Shown piece by piece: positions 1 to 6,867 of a DNA stretch of 54,726 bases. The stretch covers positions 1 through 54,726 of the forward strand of contig VGDY01000008.1 of assembly GCA_016869555.1 (NCBI GenBank). Reading direction: 5' to 3'. The number at the start of each line of letters is the position of its first letter. Positions within the stretch are counted from its first letter, which is position 1. Both the position numbers and the translations under genes were made by a program. The stretch comes from Alphaproteobacteria bacterium. GTDB lineage: Bacteria > Pseudomonadota > Alphaproteobacteria > Rhizobiales > Beijerinckiaceae. The notes under the pieces were generated by a model. The model was not told the DNA's origin, did not search any database, and saw only the letters and a list, made by a program, of their open reading frames with translations.

Positions 1-211
1 GCATGGCGGGTGTGGCTTCGATGCGATGGCGTGAACGGATCGGCGTCAGCAACCAATCCATACACTAAATCAGTATCTTACACCACACTCGCCAGCCCAA
101 AATCAGGCCCTCGGTGAATAAGACGGGCTAGAAGCAATCCGAAACGCTGGGGTTTGCGTGGTTCGACAATTGGCAAACGTCTCGGCGTTCATTTCGCGGC
201 GCGCGCGTCGC

Positions 212-242
212 AGCTTGTATTTTCGCCCATACAAGCTAAATA
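212..242 (+). promoter_or_regulatory. Possible promoter of the cold-shock gene with an overlapping palindrome
   Basis: A TTGTAT box (215-220) and a TAAATA box (237-242) are 16 bp apart and resemble a sigma-70 promoter. A perfect 9-bp inverted repeat, AGCTTGTAT (212-220) and ATACAAGCT (229-237), fills the -35 box and spacer, so it could be an operator or, if transcription starts upstream, an RNA hairpin. The resulting leader would be about 130 nt, and long leaders are common for cold-shock mRNAs. Nothing else gene-like was seen in bases 1-211. The assignment is by eye only. Confidence 0.35.
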
Positions 243-382
243 TTGCAAATCGAGTTTTCGGCCGAACGATCTTGCCTTTCGCTGCCTTGGCGCGTCGGCT
301 CCTGACTTCCTCTCCAGAACTTCGATCCTTGAGCGCTGCGCAGTTCGTGCGGCGCAGAACCTTGTTCTTGAAAGGACATGTC

Positions 383-595
383 ATGCAAAGCGGTACCGTA
401 AAATGGTTCAACGCCCAAAAAGGCTTTGGCTTCATCCAGCCGGAGAACGGCGGCCCGGACGTATTCGTTCACATCAGCGCGGTTGAACGCGCGGGGCTGG
501 CTGGGCTCGCGGAAGGCCAAAAGCTGACCTACGAGATCGCCATCGACAGGCGTAGCGGCAAGTCGTCGGCGGACCAGCTGCAGGTCGCGGCCTAA
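383..595 (+). CDS. Cold-shock protein, CspA family
   Basis: This 70-residue single-domain protein binds single-stranded RNA and DNA and acts as an RNA chaperone in the cytoplasm. The RNP1-like segment (KGFGFI, residues 13-18) and RNP2-like segment (VFVHIS, about 27-32) of the cold-shock fold are both present, and the length is normal for the family. The ATG at 383 was chosen because AAGGA lies six bases upstream and the family begins with this M-x-x-G-T-V-K-W-F sequence; the reading frame stays open further upstream but that part matches nothing. A hairpin terminator follows directly, so the gene is probably monocistronic. Which Csp paralogue it is, and whether it is cold-induced, cannot be told. 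Confidence 0.93.
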   Translation: MQSGTVKWFNAQKGFGFIQPENGGPDVFVHISAVERAGLAGLAEGQKLTYEIAIDRRSGKSSADQLQVAA

Positions 596-605
596 CCATC
601 ATTAT

Positions 606-642
606 CGCCCCTGACGGTCCATCCGCCAGGGGCGAATATTTT
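606..642 (+). terminator. Intrinsic terminator after the cold-shock gene
   Basis: CGCCCCTG (606-613) pairs with CAGGGGCG (627-634). The stem is extended by CGG/CCG across one mismatch, with a 5-nt loop, and AATATTTT follows. It starts 11 bp after the stop codon of the cold-shock gene. Confidence 0.75.
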
Positions 643-725
643 GCCTTGCGGAAGCGCTTTGAGCATCAGCGCAAGGACATGCAGCCGGGCGGTAGCGCGA
701 AGCCCAGAACTTTTAGGGGCGAATC

Positions 726-878
726 ATGGCCAAAGGCCAACGGCGCAGCAATCGCGAAGTGAAAAAGCCCAAAAAAGACAAAGCTCCTGACGGGAGTTCG
801 GCGACCGACAAGAGTTCATCTTGGCTGACCGTCGAAAAGCTTCAGTCCCGAGAAGCCGAAGCAAAGCGGCGGCGGTGA
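726..878 (+). CDS. Small basic protein of unknown function (50 aa)
   Basis: The product begins MAKGQRRSNREVKKPKKDK and is lysine- and arginine-rich throughout, with no membrane segment. Short proteins that begin MAKGQ-x-RSN-x-E-x-KKPK are widespread in Rhizobiales, which is the main reason to call this a gene; their function is unknown to me. The charge would suit nucleic acid or ribosome contact, but that is inference. No strong ribosome-binding site is visible. It lies between the cold-shock terminator and another small gene. Confidence 0.7.
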   Translation: MAKGQRRSNREVKKPKKDKAPDGSSATDKSSSWLTVEKLQSREAEAKRRR

Positions 879-941
879 CGAGAGCGCGGCAGGCGTTCGA
901 GCGCTCGGCGCTCATCAGCGCCCAATCGAGGAGCGCGTCCA

Positions 942-1208
942 ATGACGAATGACAATGAAACGATCCGGCGCTTTCGGCGTCCGGCGCCACGGCTTACAGC
1001 TCTGCCATCGCACAAATTTCCGATCGGCGTCCGCGTGGTCCAAAAGTCTGGCGCGCCGACCGATGCTGATTCGTTTCACGTCACGCGTCATCTCCCCGAT
1101 GCCGGCGCGGGACTCCAGTATCGGATGAAGAGAGATCGCGACGGGCAGGAAAGAGTCGTCGTGGAATCCGCGCTCGAACTCGTCACGGGGGATGATTCGA
1201 TCCAATAG
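942..1208 (+). CDS. Hypothetical protein (88 aa), compact alphaproteobacterial family
   Basis: The centre (residues 25-80) has the pattern F-x-x-G-V-R-V, then FHVTRHLPDAG, then QYRMK, then ERVVVESAL. It resembles a family of short cytoplasmic proteins common in Rhizobiales, with a beta-rich fold and no assigned role. GAGGAG lies eight bases before the ATG and supports the start. The N-terminal 22 residues are basic and probably disordered. It is the second of several tiny same-strand genes between 726 and 2149; no pathway can be named. Confidence 0.72.
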   Translation: MTNDNETIRRFRRPAPRLTALPSHKFPIGVRVVQKSGAPTDADSFHVTRHLPDAGAGLQYRMKRDRDGQERVVVESALELVTGDDSIQ

Positions 1209-1220
1209 CTCTGGAGGCGG

Positions 1221-1493
1221 ATGATGGACGCGAAAAACTATCGAAACGAAGCCGTCCTCTTTTTCTGCAAGTCGACAAATTTGAAATACAATTCTCTTAC
1301 TTTCAGGCGCTTCCCACGGGCCTCGGAAGCCATTCGCTATGCGGTGGAGGAACTTGCGCCGAAAGCGCTGGCGAGTTGTTCCCTGGAAGTGGATGAGCAG
1401 CATTTTTTCGGGCGCGAGATTCGACCTCTTTACGACAGCGCCGATTACCCTTTGCGGCGTCGGCCGATAAAAGGGCGCGACCATCGGGCGTGA
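1221..1493 (+). CDS. Hypothetical protein (90 aa)
   Basis: The core, residues about 35-80 with AIRYAVEEL, LEVDEQHF and the ending LYDSADYPLRR, matches my recollection of a small uncharacterised rhizobial family. GGAGG lies at 1213-1217; by spacing, the second ATG at 1224 may be the true start. It follows the previous gene by 12 bp and is probably co-transcribed with it. No signal peptide, membrane segment or catalytic motif is visible. Confidence 0.65.
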   Translation: MMDAKNYRNEAVLFFCKSTNLKYNSLTFRRFPRASEAIRYAVEELAPKALASCSLEVDEQHFFGREIRPLYDSADYPLRRRPIKGRDHRA

Positions 1494-1643
1494 CGGCAGC
1501 GCAATGCGCGAGCCCTCTTGCGGCCAAGTTGCGGCAATCGTGAACTATTTTCAGTCAGCGCGCACGCATTTTGGCGCGCCGCGTCCTATCTGCTCCTGCA
1601 AGCGACATCGGGCGACGACCCGAGCGCAAGGGAGGATCGGACA

Positions 1644-1850
1644 ATGGCCAAGACGCGGAGATTCGCCAAGACATATGCCAGCGCCTCTGACGACGTCACT
1701 GCGACGACCCCAATCGCCTTCGCCGGAATCGGCGCGGCGCTCGCTGCGGGCTTAGGCGTCGCCGCAGCGGGACTTTCCGCCGGATTCTTTTGTTCCGTCG
1801 CCGGCGCCATCGCCGGGGCGATTCTCGGCGCGTGGCTGGATCGCCGCTGA
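1644..1850 (+). CDS. Small glycine- and alanine-rich membrane protein (68 aa)
   Basis: After a polar N-terminus of about 22 residues comes a long hydrophobic stretch, residues 24-64, very rich in Gly and Ala. It is long enough for two membrane passes packed by small-residue contacts. The ATG at 1644 was chosen over an earlier in-frame start because GGGAGGA precedes it at a good distance and the upstream part is unlike a protein. No family is recognised. It lies between two other tiny genes on the same strand. Confidence 0.6.
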   Translation: MAKTRRFAKTYASASDDVTATTPIAFAGIGAALAAGLGVAAAGLSAGFFCSVAGAIAGAILGAWLDRR

Positions 1851-2014
1851 GCCTTGAGAACTCAAGCGTTGTCTTCAGTGGGCATAGCGAAGGCTTGGCT
1901 CCTATCGGCGCTCTCGCGGGGCGCATCGACGCAAGACCGCGACGCGTGCGGAGGCGCACATTCGCTCAGGCTTCCAATGGATAATGTCCCTTCAACAAAC
2001 GACAGGAGGACGTT

Positions 2015-2149
2015 ATGTCGAAGTTCAACAGCAAGCTCATCGGAGCGATCATCGGTTCGATTATCTTCTTTGGCGTGGGCGTCGGGCTCGCGCATGCGCA
2101 TACCGCGCCCCAACAGACCGGAGCCGTCGTCTATGTCGACGAACCCTGA
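2015..2149 (+). CDS. Tiny predicted exported or membrane protein (44 aa)
   Basis: A strong AGGAGGA site is followed five bases later by ATG. The product starts MSKFNSKL, then has a hydrophobic helix (residues 8-25), an AHAH sequence that could be a signal peptidase site, and about 17 further residues ending in VYVDEP. If cleaved, the mature peptide would be only about 17 residues; otherwise it is an anchored small protein. No family is recognised. The ribosome-binding site is the best argument that it is translated. It converges on the doxX-type gene at the end of the bufferin operon. Confidence 0.55.
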   Translation: MSKFNSKLIGAIIGSIIFFGVGVGLAHAHTAPQQTGAVVYVDEP

Positions 2150-2203
2150 GGTCTTGATCGCCAGCGGCAGGCGGCTTGCCTGCCCGATTCGCGGGGTCGG
2201 TTT

Positions 2204-2698
2204 TTATGCCGACCGGCGACGAAACAACAGATGATCCAGGGAGATCGCGCCGGGCCCGCGGGCGATCAGCACGATGAGAATCGCCGCCCAATAGGCGTGG
2301 ACCGTCCACCATGCGTCGGGAAAGACGAAAATCTGGATGACCATCGTCATCATCAGAAGTCCGAACGCCGACAAGCGGGTCAGCAGCCCGATGACAAGCA
2401 GCAGCGGCAGAATGAATTCGACGGCGGTCGCCGCATAGGCGGCGAGCGTAGGCGAAATCAACGGCAGTTTATATTCATCGGCAAATAAGGCGAAGGTCGC
2501 GTCGCGGATCGACGTCGGGATTTGGAACGACAGATCCAGGCCGAAAATCTCGCTGCCGACAGTCGGTCCCTCGATCTTGGTTTGGCCGGAGACGAAGAAG
2601 GGATGCGCGGCAATGATCCGCAGAAAAAGTGCGATCAGAGAATAGGGGATCGCATCCAGCCAGCGCGCAATCGTTCTAACGATCTCCATCAGCCTCAA
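2204..2698 (-). CDS. DoxX-family membrane protein of the bufferin operon
   Basis: The 164-residue product is an integral membrane protein with about four hydrophobic segments (near residues 18-35, 78-92, 95-112 and 130-150) typical of DoxX/SURF4-like proteins, and has the family-like ALFLRIIAAHPFFVSGQTKI start. A DoxX-type gene is the usual last member of bufferin operons; its role there is not settled, and an electron-transfer or redox task linked to the post-translational modification is plausible. It begins 40 bp after bufC on the same strand. Confidence 0.85.
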   Translation of the reverse strand: MRLMEIVRTIARWLDAIPYSLIALFLRIIAAHPFFVSGQTKIEGPTVGSEIFGLDLSFQIPTSIRDATFALFADEYKLPLISPTLAAYAATAVEFILPLLLVIGLLTRLSAFGLLMMTMVIQIFVFPDAWWTVHAYWAAILIVLIARGPGAISLDHLLFRRRSA

Positions 2699-2738
2699 GC
2701 TCCATCTTGATCAGGCCGCGTCACGACAGTTTTGTCGT

Positions 2739-3512
2739 TCAGCGCGAGACGCAGATGGCGGTGAAAGCCTCCGCCAGGAAAAGCGCCTGCAGGCAGCCCG
2801 TCAGGTCGAAATCCGCCGCCACCCCGCTCGCCGCAGTCACGGCCTGTTCGAATGTTCCGCCTGCCTTAAGCGCATGCGCGAAGGCCGATCCGCCGACCGG
2901 GAGAAGCGCTACGGCAACCGCCAGTTCGGGACGGACGACGAGCGCCTCTTCGCCGCGGTCCAAATCCAGCGGCGCCCTGTCATCATCCGACATGTGCCGT
3001 CGCCAGATCGAAACGATGGGATAGTTCGAGGCGATGACATGCGTCGAAGGATGCAAGATCGCCGTTGCTTCCGCCAGCCGATCGAGAGGCAGGGCGCGGA
3101 TGACATCCATCGCCAGCGGCGCGGCGTCTTCGGCGTGATAGGCCTGGCCGACGGCATATTCGAGCCGCGCGACATCGGAAAGATAAGCAAGCTCGCGCGC
3201 CGGCTCGAAGCTAGCGACGAAAGTCGCAAAACTGTCCCCATATTCAAAAAGCACCGGAGTGCGCGGAAGGAATTCACGCATGTAGCAATGCGCCATGGCG
3301 CGGAAAAACTCATCGCCGACCAGCCGCCGGCAGACCGGAAAGCGCTCCGCCAGCGCATCGACCAGCCCGACGCATACATTGTTGCGATAGACGGCGAAGC
3401 GTCGCTCCGGCGCAAAGCCGTGGCGCGCTTCAAGGCCGTTCGGCGCCGGCAATTCGGGATCGAGCAACGCGCGGACGAACGCGCCTTGATCGAATTCCGC
3501 CGACAGCGTCAT
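2739..3512 (-). CDS. bufC: Bufferin maturation partner BufC (DUF2063 family)
   Basis: This 257-residue cytosolic protein has the DUF2063 signature near its N-terminus (RFAVYRNNV, residues about 38-46, then LVDALAERFPVCRRLVGDEFF) and a C-terminal RIPP-recognition-like region. In characterised bufferin and methanobactin systems, such a partner presents the precursor to the iron enzyme BufB/MbnB. The ATG at 3512 overlaps the bufB stop codon (ATGA), which indicates translational coupling; an earlier in-frame start inside bufB is less likely. With bufB just upstream and doxX downstream it completes the usual bufferin maturation set. Confidence 0.92.
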   Translation of the reverse strand: MTLSAEFDQGAFVRALLDPELPAPNGLEARHGFAPERRFAVYRNNVCVGLVDALAERFPVCRRLVGDEFFRAMAHCYMREFLPRTPVLFEYGDSFATFVASFEPARELAYLSDVARLEYAVGQAYHAEDAAPLAMDVIRALPLDRLAEATAILHPSTHVIASNYPIVSIWRRHMSDDDRAPLDLDRGEEALVVRPELAVAVALLPVGGSAFAHALKAGGTFEQAVTAASGVAADFDLTGCLQALFLAEAFTAICVSR

Positions 3513-4420
3513 GAGCGCATCCGATCCGGCGTTGTCTTCAACGGCAAGCGGTCTTTTTTGAGGAACCGCTCGGCGCGCCTGGCTTGTGCCGAGAGGAGCG
3601 GCCACGGCGGGATGTCATTGTCCCATTCGATCAGGGTCGCGATCGGTCCACGGCGCGCCAACGCGCGGTCGTAGAGACGCCAGACTTCCTCCTGAACGGG
3701 CGCGCAATGGGCGTCGATCAGCAAAGGATCGCCGGTCTCGTCGGAATCCTCGGCGTATCCGGCGAGATGGATTTCTTCGACATCGAGCATCGGGAAGGCG
3801 TCGATATAATCGTCAGCCGAAAAGCCGAGATTGACGGCGCTTACATAGGCGTTGGTCACGTCGAGAAGCAGTCGGCAATCCGTCCGGCGCACAATCTCGC
3901 GCAGGAATTCGATTTCGGAATAGTCCGAGGACTGGAACCGCAGATAGGCTGCGGGATTTTCTAGGAGGACACGCCTGCCGAGCGCCTCTTGAATGTCGTC
4001 TATATGGGCGACGACATGCGCCAATGTCGTCTTGTTATAGGGCAAAGGCAGTAAATCATTGAGAAAGCTCGCGCCCTGCGTCGACCAGGCGAGATGTTCC
4101 GAGAAGGCGGCAGGTTCGTAGCGTTCGACAAGAGACTTCACCCGGCGAAGGTGATCGCGGTCGAGGCGCCCGGCGCCGCCGATCGAAAGTCCGACGCCAT
4201 GGATCGACAGAGGATAGTCCCGGCGCAATCGCATGAGCTGCGCATGCGGCGGCCCTCCGGCGCCCATGTAATTTTCGGCGTGGACTTCGAAGAAGCCGAC
4301 ATCGGGCGCCGAGGCTTCGATGTCGGAAAAATGCACGTTCTTGAATCCCACCCCCGCGCCAGCCGGCAGCGCGGACGCCGCATGCGCGCGGGTTGGCTCG
4401 GGGGCGGAACGCGTTTCCAT
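3509..4420 (-). CDS. bufB: Bufferin maturase BufB, multinuclear non-haem iron oxidative enzyme (DUF692/MNIO)
   Basis: This 303-residue TIM-barrel enzyme is expected to modify cysteines of the precursor oxidatively; in characterised bufferins the product is a thiooxazole that binds copper. The iron-ligand motifs are all visible in order: HAENY (H47, E49, N50), SIHGVGLS (H74), SEHLAW (E108, H109), LLENPAAY (E154, N155), LLLDVTNAYV (D187, N190), IHLAGY (H218), DAHCAPV (D236, H238) and LIEWDNDIP (E265, D267). The length is typical. It starts 6 bp after bufA1 and overlaps bufC, so bufA1-bufB-bufC-doxX is one transcription unit. Confidence 0.95.
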   Translation of the reverse strand: METRSAPEPTRAHAASALPAGAGVGFKNVHFSDIEASAPDVGFFEVHAENYMGAGGPPHAQLMRLRRDYPLSIHGVGLSIGGAGRLDRDHLRRVKSLVERYEPAAFSEHLAWSTQGASFLNDLLPLPYNKTTLAHVVAHIDDIQEALGRRVLLENPAAYLRFQSSDYSEIEFLREIVRRTDCRLLLDVTNAYVSAVNLGFSADDYIDAFPMLDVEEIHLAGYAEDSDETGDPLLIDAHCAPVQEEVWRLYDRALARRGPIATLIEWDNDIPPWPLLSAQARRAERFLKKDRLPLKTTPDRMRS

Positions 4421-4426
4421 GCGGCC

Positions 4427-4708
4427 TTAGTTCGCGATGGGGTCGAGGCTGCCTTTGCCCTTGGGCGTCACGATGGAGGTGCATGTGCCCTTGGGAACAT
4501 ATTTCCACGCGCTGCCCTGATAGTCGGTCTTTGACGATCCTGCGCAGCTTGTTCCGGGACCGGCCGCGCAATCATTCTTGCCCTTTAGGGAGACGCCGAA
4601 GCACTTCTCCTGCTCGGCCTTGGCAGCCTTGGCCGTTTCGGCCAGCGAGCAGGCCGCGGCAAACGCGCCGGCGATAGCGAAGGCGGCGCAAAGCTTCTTG
4701 TCCGACAT
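4427..4708 (-). CDS. bufA1: Bufferin precursor of the BufA1 type (DUF2282 family)
   Basis: The 93-residue precursor has a signal peptide ([19 protein letters not shown], cleavage probably near residue 27). Its mature part holds four cysteines in the BufA1 arrangement: [13 protein letters not shown], then [20 protein letters not shown], then GTC. After modification by BufB/BufC it is expected to be exported and to bind copper in the periplasm. The ATG at 4708 was chosen because AGGGAGA precedes it by six bases. Its promoter box lies at 4816-4841. It is first in the operon with the maturation genes. Confidence 0.93.
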   Translation of the reverse strand: MSDKKLCAAFAIAGAFAAACSLAETAKAAKAEQEKCFGVSLKGKNDCAAGPGTSCAGSSKTDYQGSAWKYVPKGTCTSIVTPKGKGSLDPIAN

Positions 4709-4815
4709 TTTGATCTCCCTCTGCTTCCGTGACGGATCCATTAGCCAGGCAATCAGTTGAATATCTGGCGTTCCTCAGCGCTTGCCCAAACGATCGCGCG
4801 CCTCTCAGGGGCCAA

Positions 4816-4841
4816 TTCGGCGCGACGACGCCAAAGGTTAC
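4816..4841 (-). promoter_or_regulatory. SigF-type ECF promoter of the bufA1 operon
   Basis: On the minus strand GTAACC (4836-4841) and CGAA (4816-4819) are separated by exactly 16 bases. This equals the promoter motif I recall for SigF of Caulobacter, whose regulon includes bufferin operons. It leaves a leader of about 100 nt before the bufA1 start. The sigma gene itself is transcribed divergently from 4986. The same motif with the same spacing precedes bufA2. Confidence 0.82.
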
Positions 4842-4985
4842 AACCGATATGGCCGGCAAGGCGAGTCTGCCAGATGGCGCGCCGACGGCTGATCGACTAA
4901 AACTGCGCTATCGGACCCCGTTGCTCCGGCGCAACATCGGCAGCGGCGGACCGAGCCAGGCAAATTCGCAGCGAACAGGGGCGAA

Positions 4986-5549
4986 TTGAGCGATAGGTTG
5001 AACGATCGAGAGTCTCGTTGGCGCGCGCTGATGGCGGCGTCGCAGGACGGCGATCATGCGGCCTATGCCGACCTCTTGACCGACCTCTTTCCTGTTTTGC
5101 GCCGCTTCGTCATGCGACGATGGCCGAATGCGCACGATACCGAAGATGTCGTTCAGGAAATCCTGGCGTCGATTCACACCGTGCGCCAGACATATGATCG
5201 AAGGCGTCCGTTTACGCCTTGGCTCATGACCATCGCCGCACGCCGCGTCGCCGACGCAGCGCGAAGCCGTTATGCGCGCGCCAACGAAACCACGGTCGAT
5301 GTTTTGCCTGAAACCTTTCAGGACGACGGCGCGAAATCCGAACAGGACGCCAGAGACGATCGGGAGGCCCTTATCCGGGCCATGGCGACCCTGCCGGCAG
5401 GCCAGCGACACGCGATCGAACTGATCAAGCTCCAGGGACTGTCGCTGGACGAGGCGGCTCGGGTTACGGGCAAGAGCGTCGGCTCGCTGAAAGTGGGAGT
5501 CCACAGGGCGATCAGAGCGATGCGTGAGGCGCTGGCGCGAGATGGCTAG
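4986..5549 (+). CDS. sigF: ECF-family RNA polymerase sigma factor, SigF-like
   Basis: This 187-residue sigma factor has region 2 (residues about 25-90, with DTEDVVQEIL and RPFTPWLMTIAARRV) and region 4 (about 125-182, with LPAGQRHAIELIKLQGLSLDEAARVTGKSVGSLKVGVHRA split as a helix-turn-helix). There is no C-terminal extension. The frame opens with TTG at 4986, with a weak AGGGG upstream; a later start is possible. Its stop overlaps the start of an NrsF-type anti-sigma gene, and bufferin genes lie on both sides. It most likely turns on both bufferin precursors under copper or related metal stress. No copy of its own promoter motif is seen upstream, so it may not be autoregulated. Confidence 0.9.
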   Translation: MSDRLNDRESRWRALMAASQDGDHAAYADLLTDLFPVLRRFVMRRWPNAHDTEDVVQEILASIHTVRQTYDRRRPFTPWLMTIAARRVADAARSRYARANETTVDVLPETFQDDGAKSEQDARDDREALIRAMATLPAGQRHAIELIKLQGLSLDEAARVTGKSVGSLKVGVHRAIRAMREALARDG

Positions 5550-6237
5550 GCGAATGTTGAACGAAGAACTGATCAAAACCCTGGCCGAGAATTGCGCGCC
5601 CATACGCCCGCTCGCGCATCCCGCGCGTCGCGCGCTCGTCTGGTTTGCGGTTTCGTTGTGCTACGTCGCCGTCGTGGTGGCCGCCATGGGCGTCAGGCCT
5701 GATTTTCTTGCCAAGGTCGCCGACCCGCGGTTTGCGACGGAATTGGCCGCGGCCTTCCTGACCAGCATCGTGGCCGCGGCAGGCGCGTTCAGCGCCGGAT
5801 GTCCGGCGCGACCGGTCTGGGAGCGGTTCGCCGCCGGAATTTTCCTGGCGGTCTGGGTGGGCGCTCTCGTCGTTGGATGCTGGAGGGATATTGACGCCTT
5901 TGGCCTGGCGGGGCTCCTGTCGCATTCGGACATTTACTGCCTCCCGACGATCCTTGCCATCAGCATACCGGCGGCGCTCTTGATCCTTTCGATGGTCAAG
6001 CGCGGCGCGCCCATCGCGCCATTCGTGACGATTGGTCTTGCGGCGCTCGCGTCGACAGCGCTGGCCGCGGCGGCCTTGCGTCTCTCCTTCAGACAGGACG
6101 CGGCGGTGTCGGTCTGCATCTGGCAGTTCGGCTCCGTCGTGCTGTTGACGGGGATCGCATCGCTTTTCGGCCGGGTCGTGCTGCATTGGACCATGCGCGA
6201 CGAGTTGATCGCGTCTTTTTTGGCGCATCGCCGCTGA
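5542..6237 (+). CDS. nrsF: NrsF-type anti-sigma factor (DUF1109), six membrane segments
   Basis: The 231-residue inner-membrane protein has a short cytoplasmic N-terminus (LNEELIKTLAENCAPIRPL) followed by six hydrophobic segments, as in DUF1109/NrsF proteins that hold SigF at the membrane. Five cysteines are visible (in SLCYV, SAGCPA, VVGCWRD, DIYCLP and SVCIW); in the Caulobacter homologue cysteines matter for metal sensing, so some of these may be the sensor. The ATG at 5542 overlaps the sigma factor stop. It converges on bufA2, whose stop is 84 bp away. Confidence 0.9.
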   Translation: MARRMLNEELIKTLAENCAPIRPLAHPARRALVWFAVSLCYVAVVVAAMGVRPDFLAKVADPRFATELAAAFLTSIVAAAGAFSAGCPARPVWERFAAGIFLAVWVGALVVGCWRDIDAFGLAGLLSHSDIYCLPTILAISIPAALLILSMVKRGAPIAPFVTIGLAALASTALAAAALRLSFRQDAAVSVCIWQFGSVVLLTGIASLFGRVVLHWTMRDELIASFLAHRR

Positions 6238-6321
6238 TGTTGCTTTCGGAGCGTTCCTGGCCCGGAAATCGAGGATCGGCGCGGAACGGAGGAAGAAAAC
6301 TCATCCGTCCGCGCCGCTCGC

Positions 6322-6588
6322 TCACATCTCGACGACCTTGCCGCCCTTGGCCTCGCAAGCCTGTGCCGATTTTTCCGGCAGCCACCCCTGACCCTTGCAG
6401 GCGTTCATGCCCTTGCAGGCGTTGTTCGCGGTCTTGCAGAGGCTCGTCCCCTTGCATGAGTTGATTCCGCCGCAATGGACGGACTTGCTCATTTTTTTGG
6501 CGAGCGCCGGCGACGTCGCGGCGCCGCTCAGAACGAGAGCGACCGCGGCGGCCGCCAGCGAGGCGCCCGAAACGATTTTGGCGTTCAT
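6322..6588 (-). CDS. bufA2: Bufferin-like precursor of the BufA2 type, six mature cysteines
   Basis: The 88-residue precursor has a signal peptide (residues 1-30, ending PALA) and a mature part with six cysteines at 39, 45, 51, 58, 64 and 78. Three of them sit in CKG triads (SCKG, ACKG, ACKG) and one in LCKT, followed by QGWLPEKS. This is the pattern of the 6/12-Cys family of periplasmic bufferin-type metallophores. The ATG at 6588 fits an AAGGAG site six bases upstream; the ATG at 6594 directly abuts the site. No bufB or bufC copy of its own lies next to it, so modification would need the bufBC pair at 2739-4420 or genes outside the window. Its promoter is at 6657-6682. Confidence 0.88.
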   Translation of the reverse strand: MNAKIVSGASLAAAAVALVLSGAATSPALAKKMSKSVHCGGINSCKGTSLCKTANNACKGMNACKGQGWLPEKSAQACEAKGGKVVEM

Positions 6589-6656
6589 TTTCATCTCCTT
6601 GCAATTCGCGCTCACAGGACGAGCGCTCCAGGCCCCATAGGAACCCGCCGACGCTA

Positions 6657-6682
6657 TTCGTCGCCGCAGCGAATAAGGTTAC
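6657..6682 (-). promoter_or_regulatory. SigF-type ECF promoter of bufA2
   Basis: On the minus strand GTAACC (6677-6682) and CGAA (6657-6660) are 16 bases apart, identical in sequence and spacing to the box before bufA1. The leader to the bufA2 start is about 70 nt. This places the second precursor under the same sigma factor. Confidence 0.82.
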
Positions 6683-6867
6683 GGCGCGTGCGGTTGATCG
6701 GCTTCATCCGGCGCGCTGCGGGCTTCAGGCGTCGTCGCAGGCGTGCGTTCGCAGAGCCGCGCAAAAAATCGGTCGTCAAAAAAACTCTGCAGCGTCGCGG
6801 ACTTGTTCGATCTGATAAGCTGCATGATCAATTGAGCCGCAAAGAAGAATAGTGACAGGCATATACT

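Noticed and set aside
2160-2185. Hairpin GGCAGG/CCTGCC after the 44-residue gene as terminator
   Set aside because: Only 6 bp with no adjacent T-tract; not strong enough to list.
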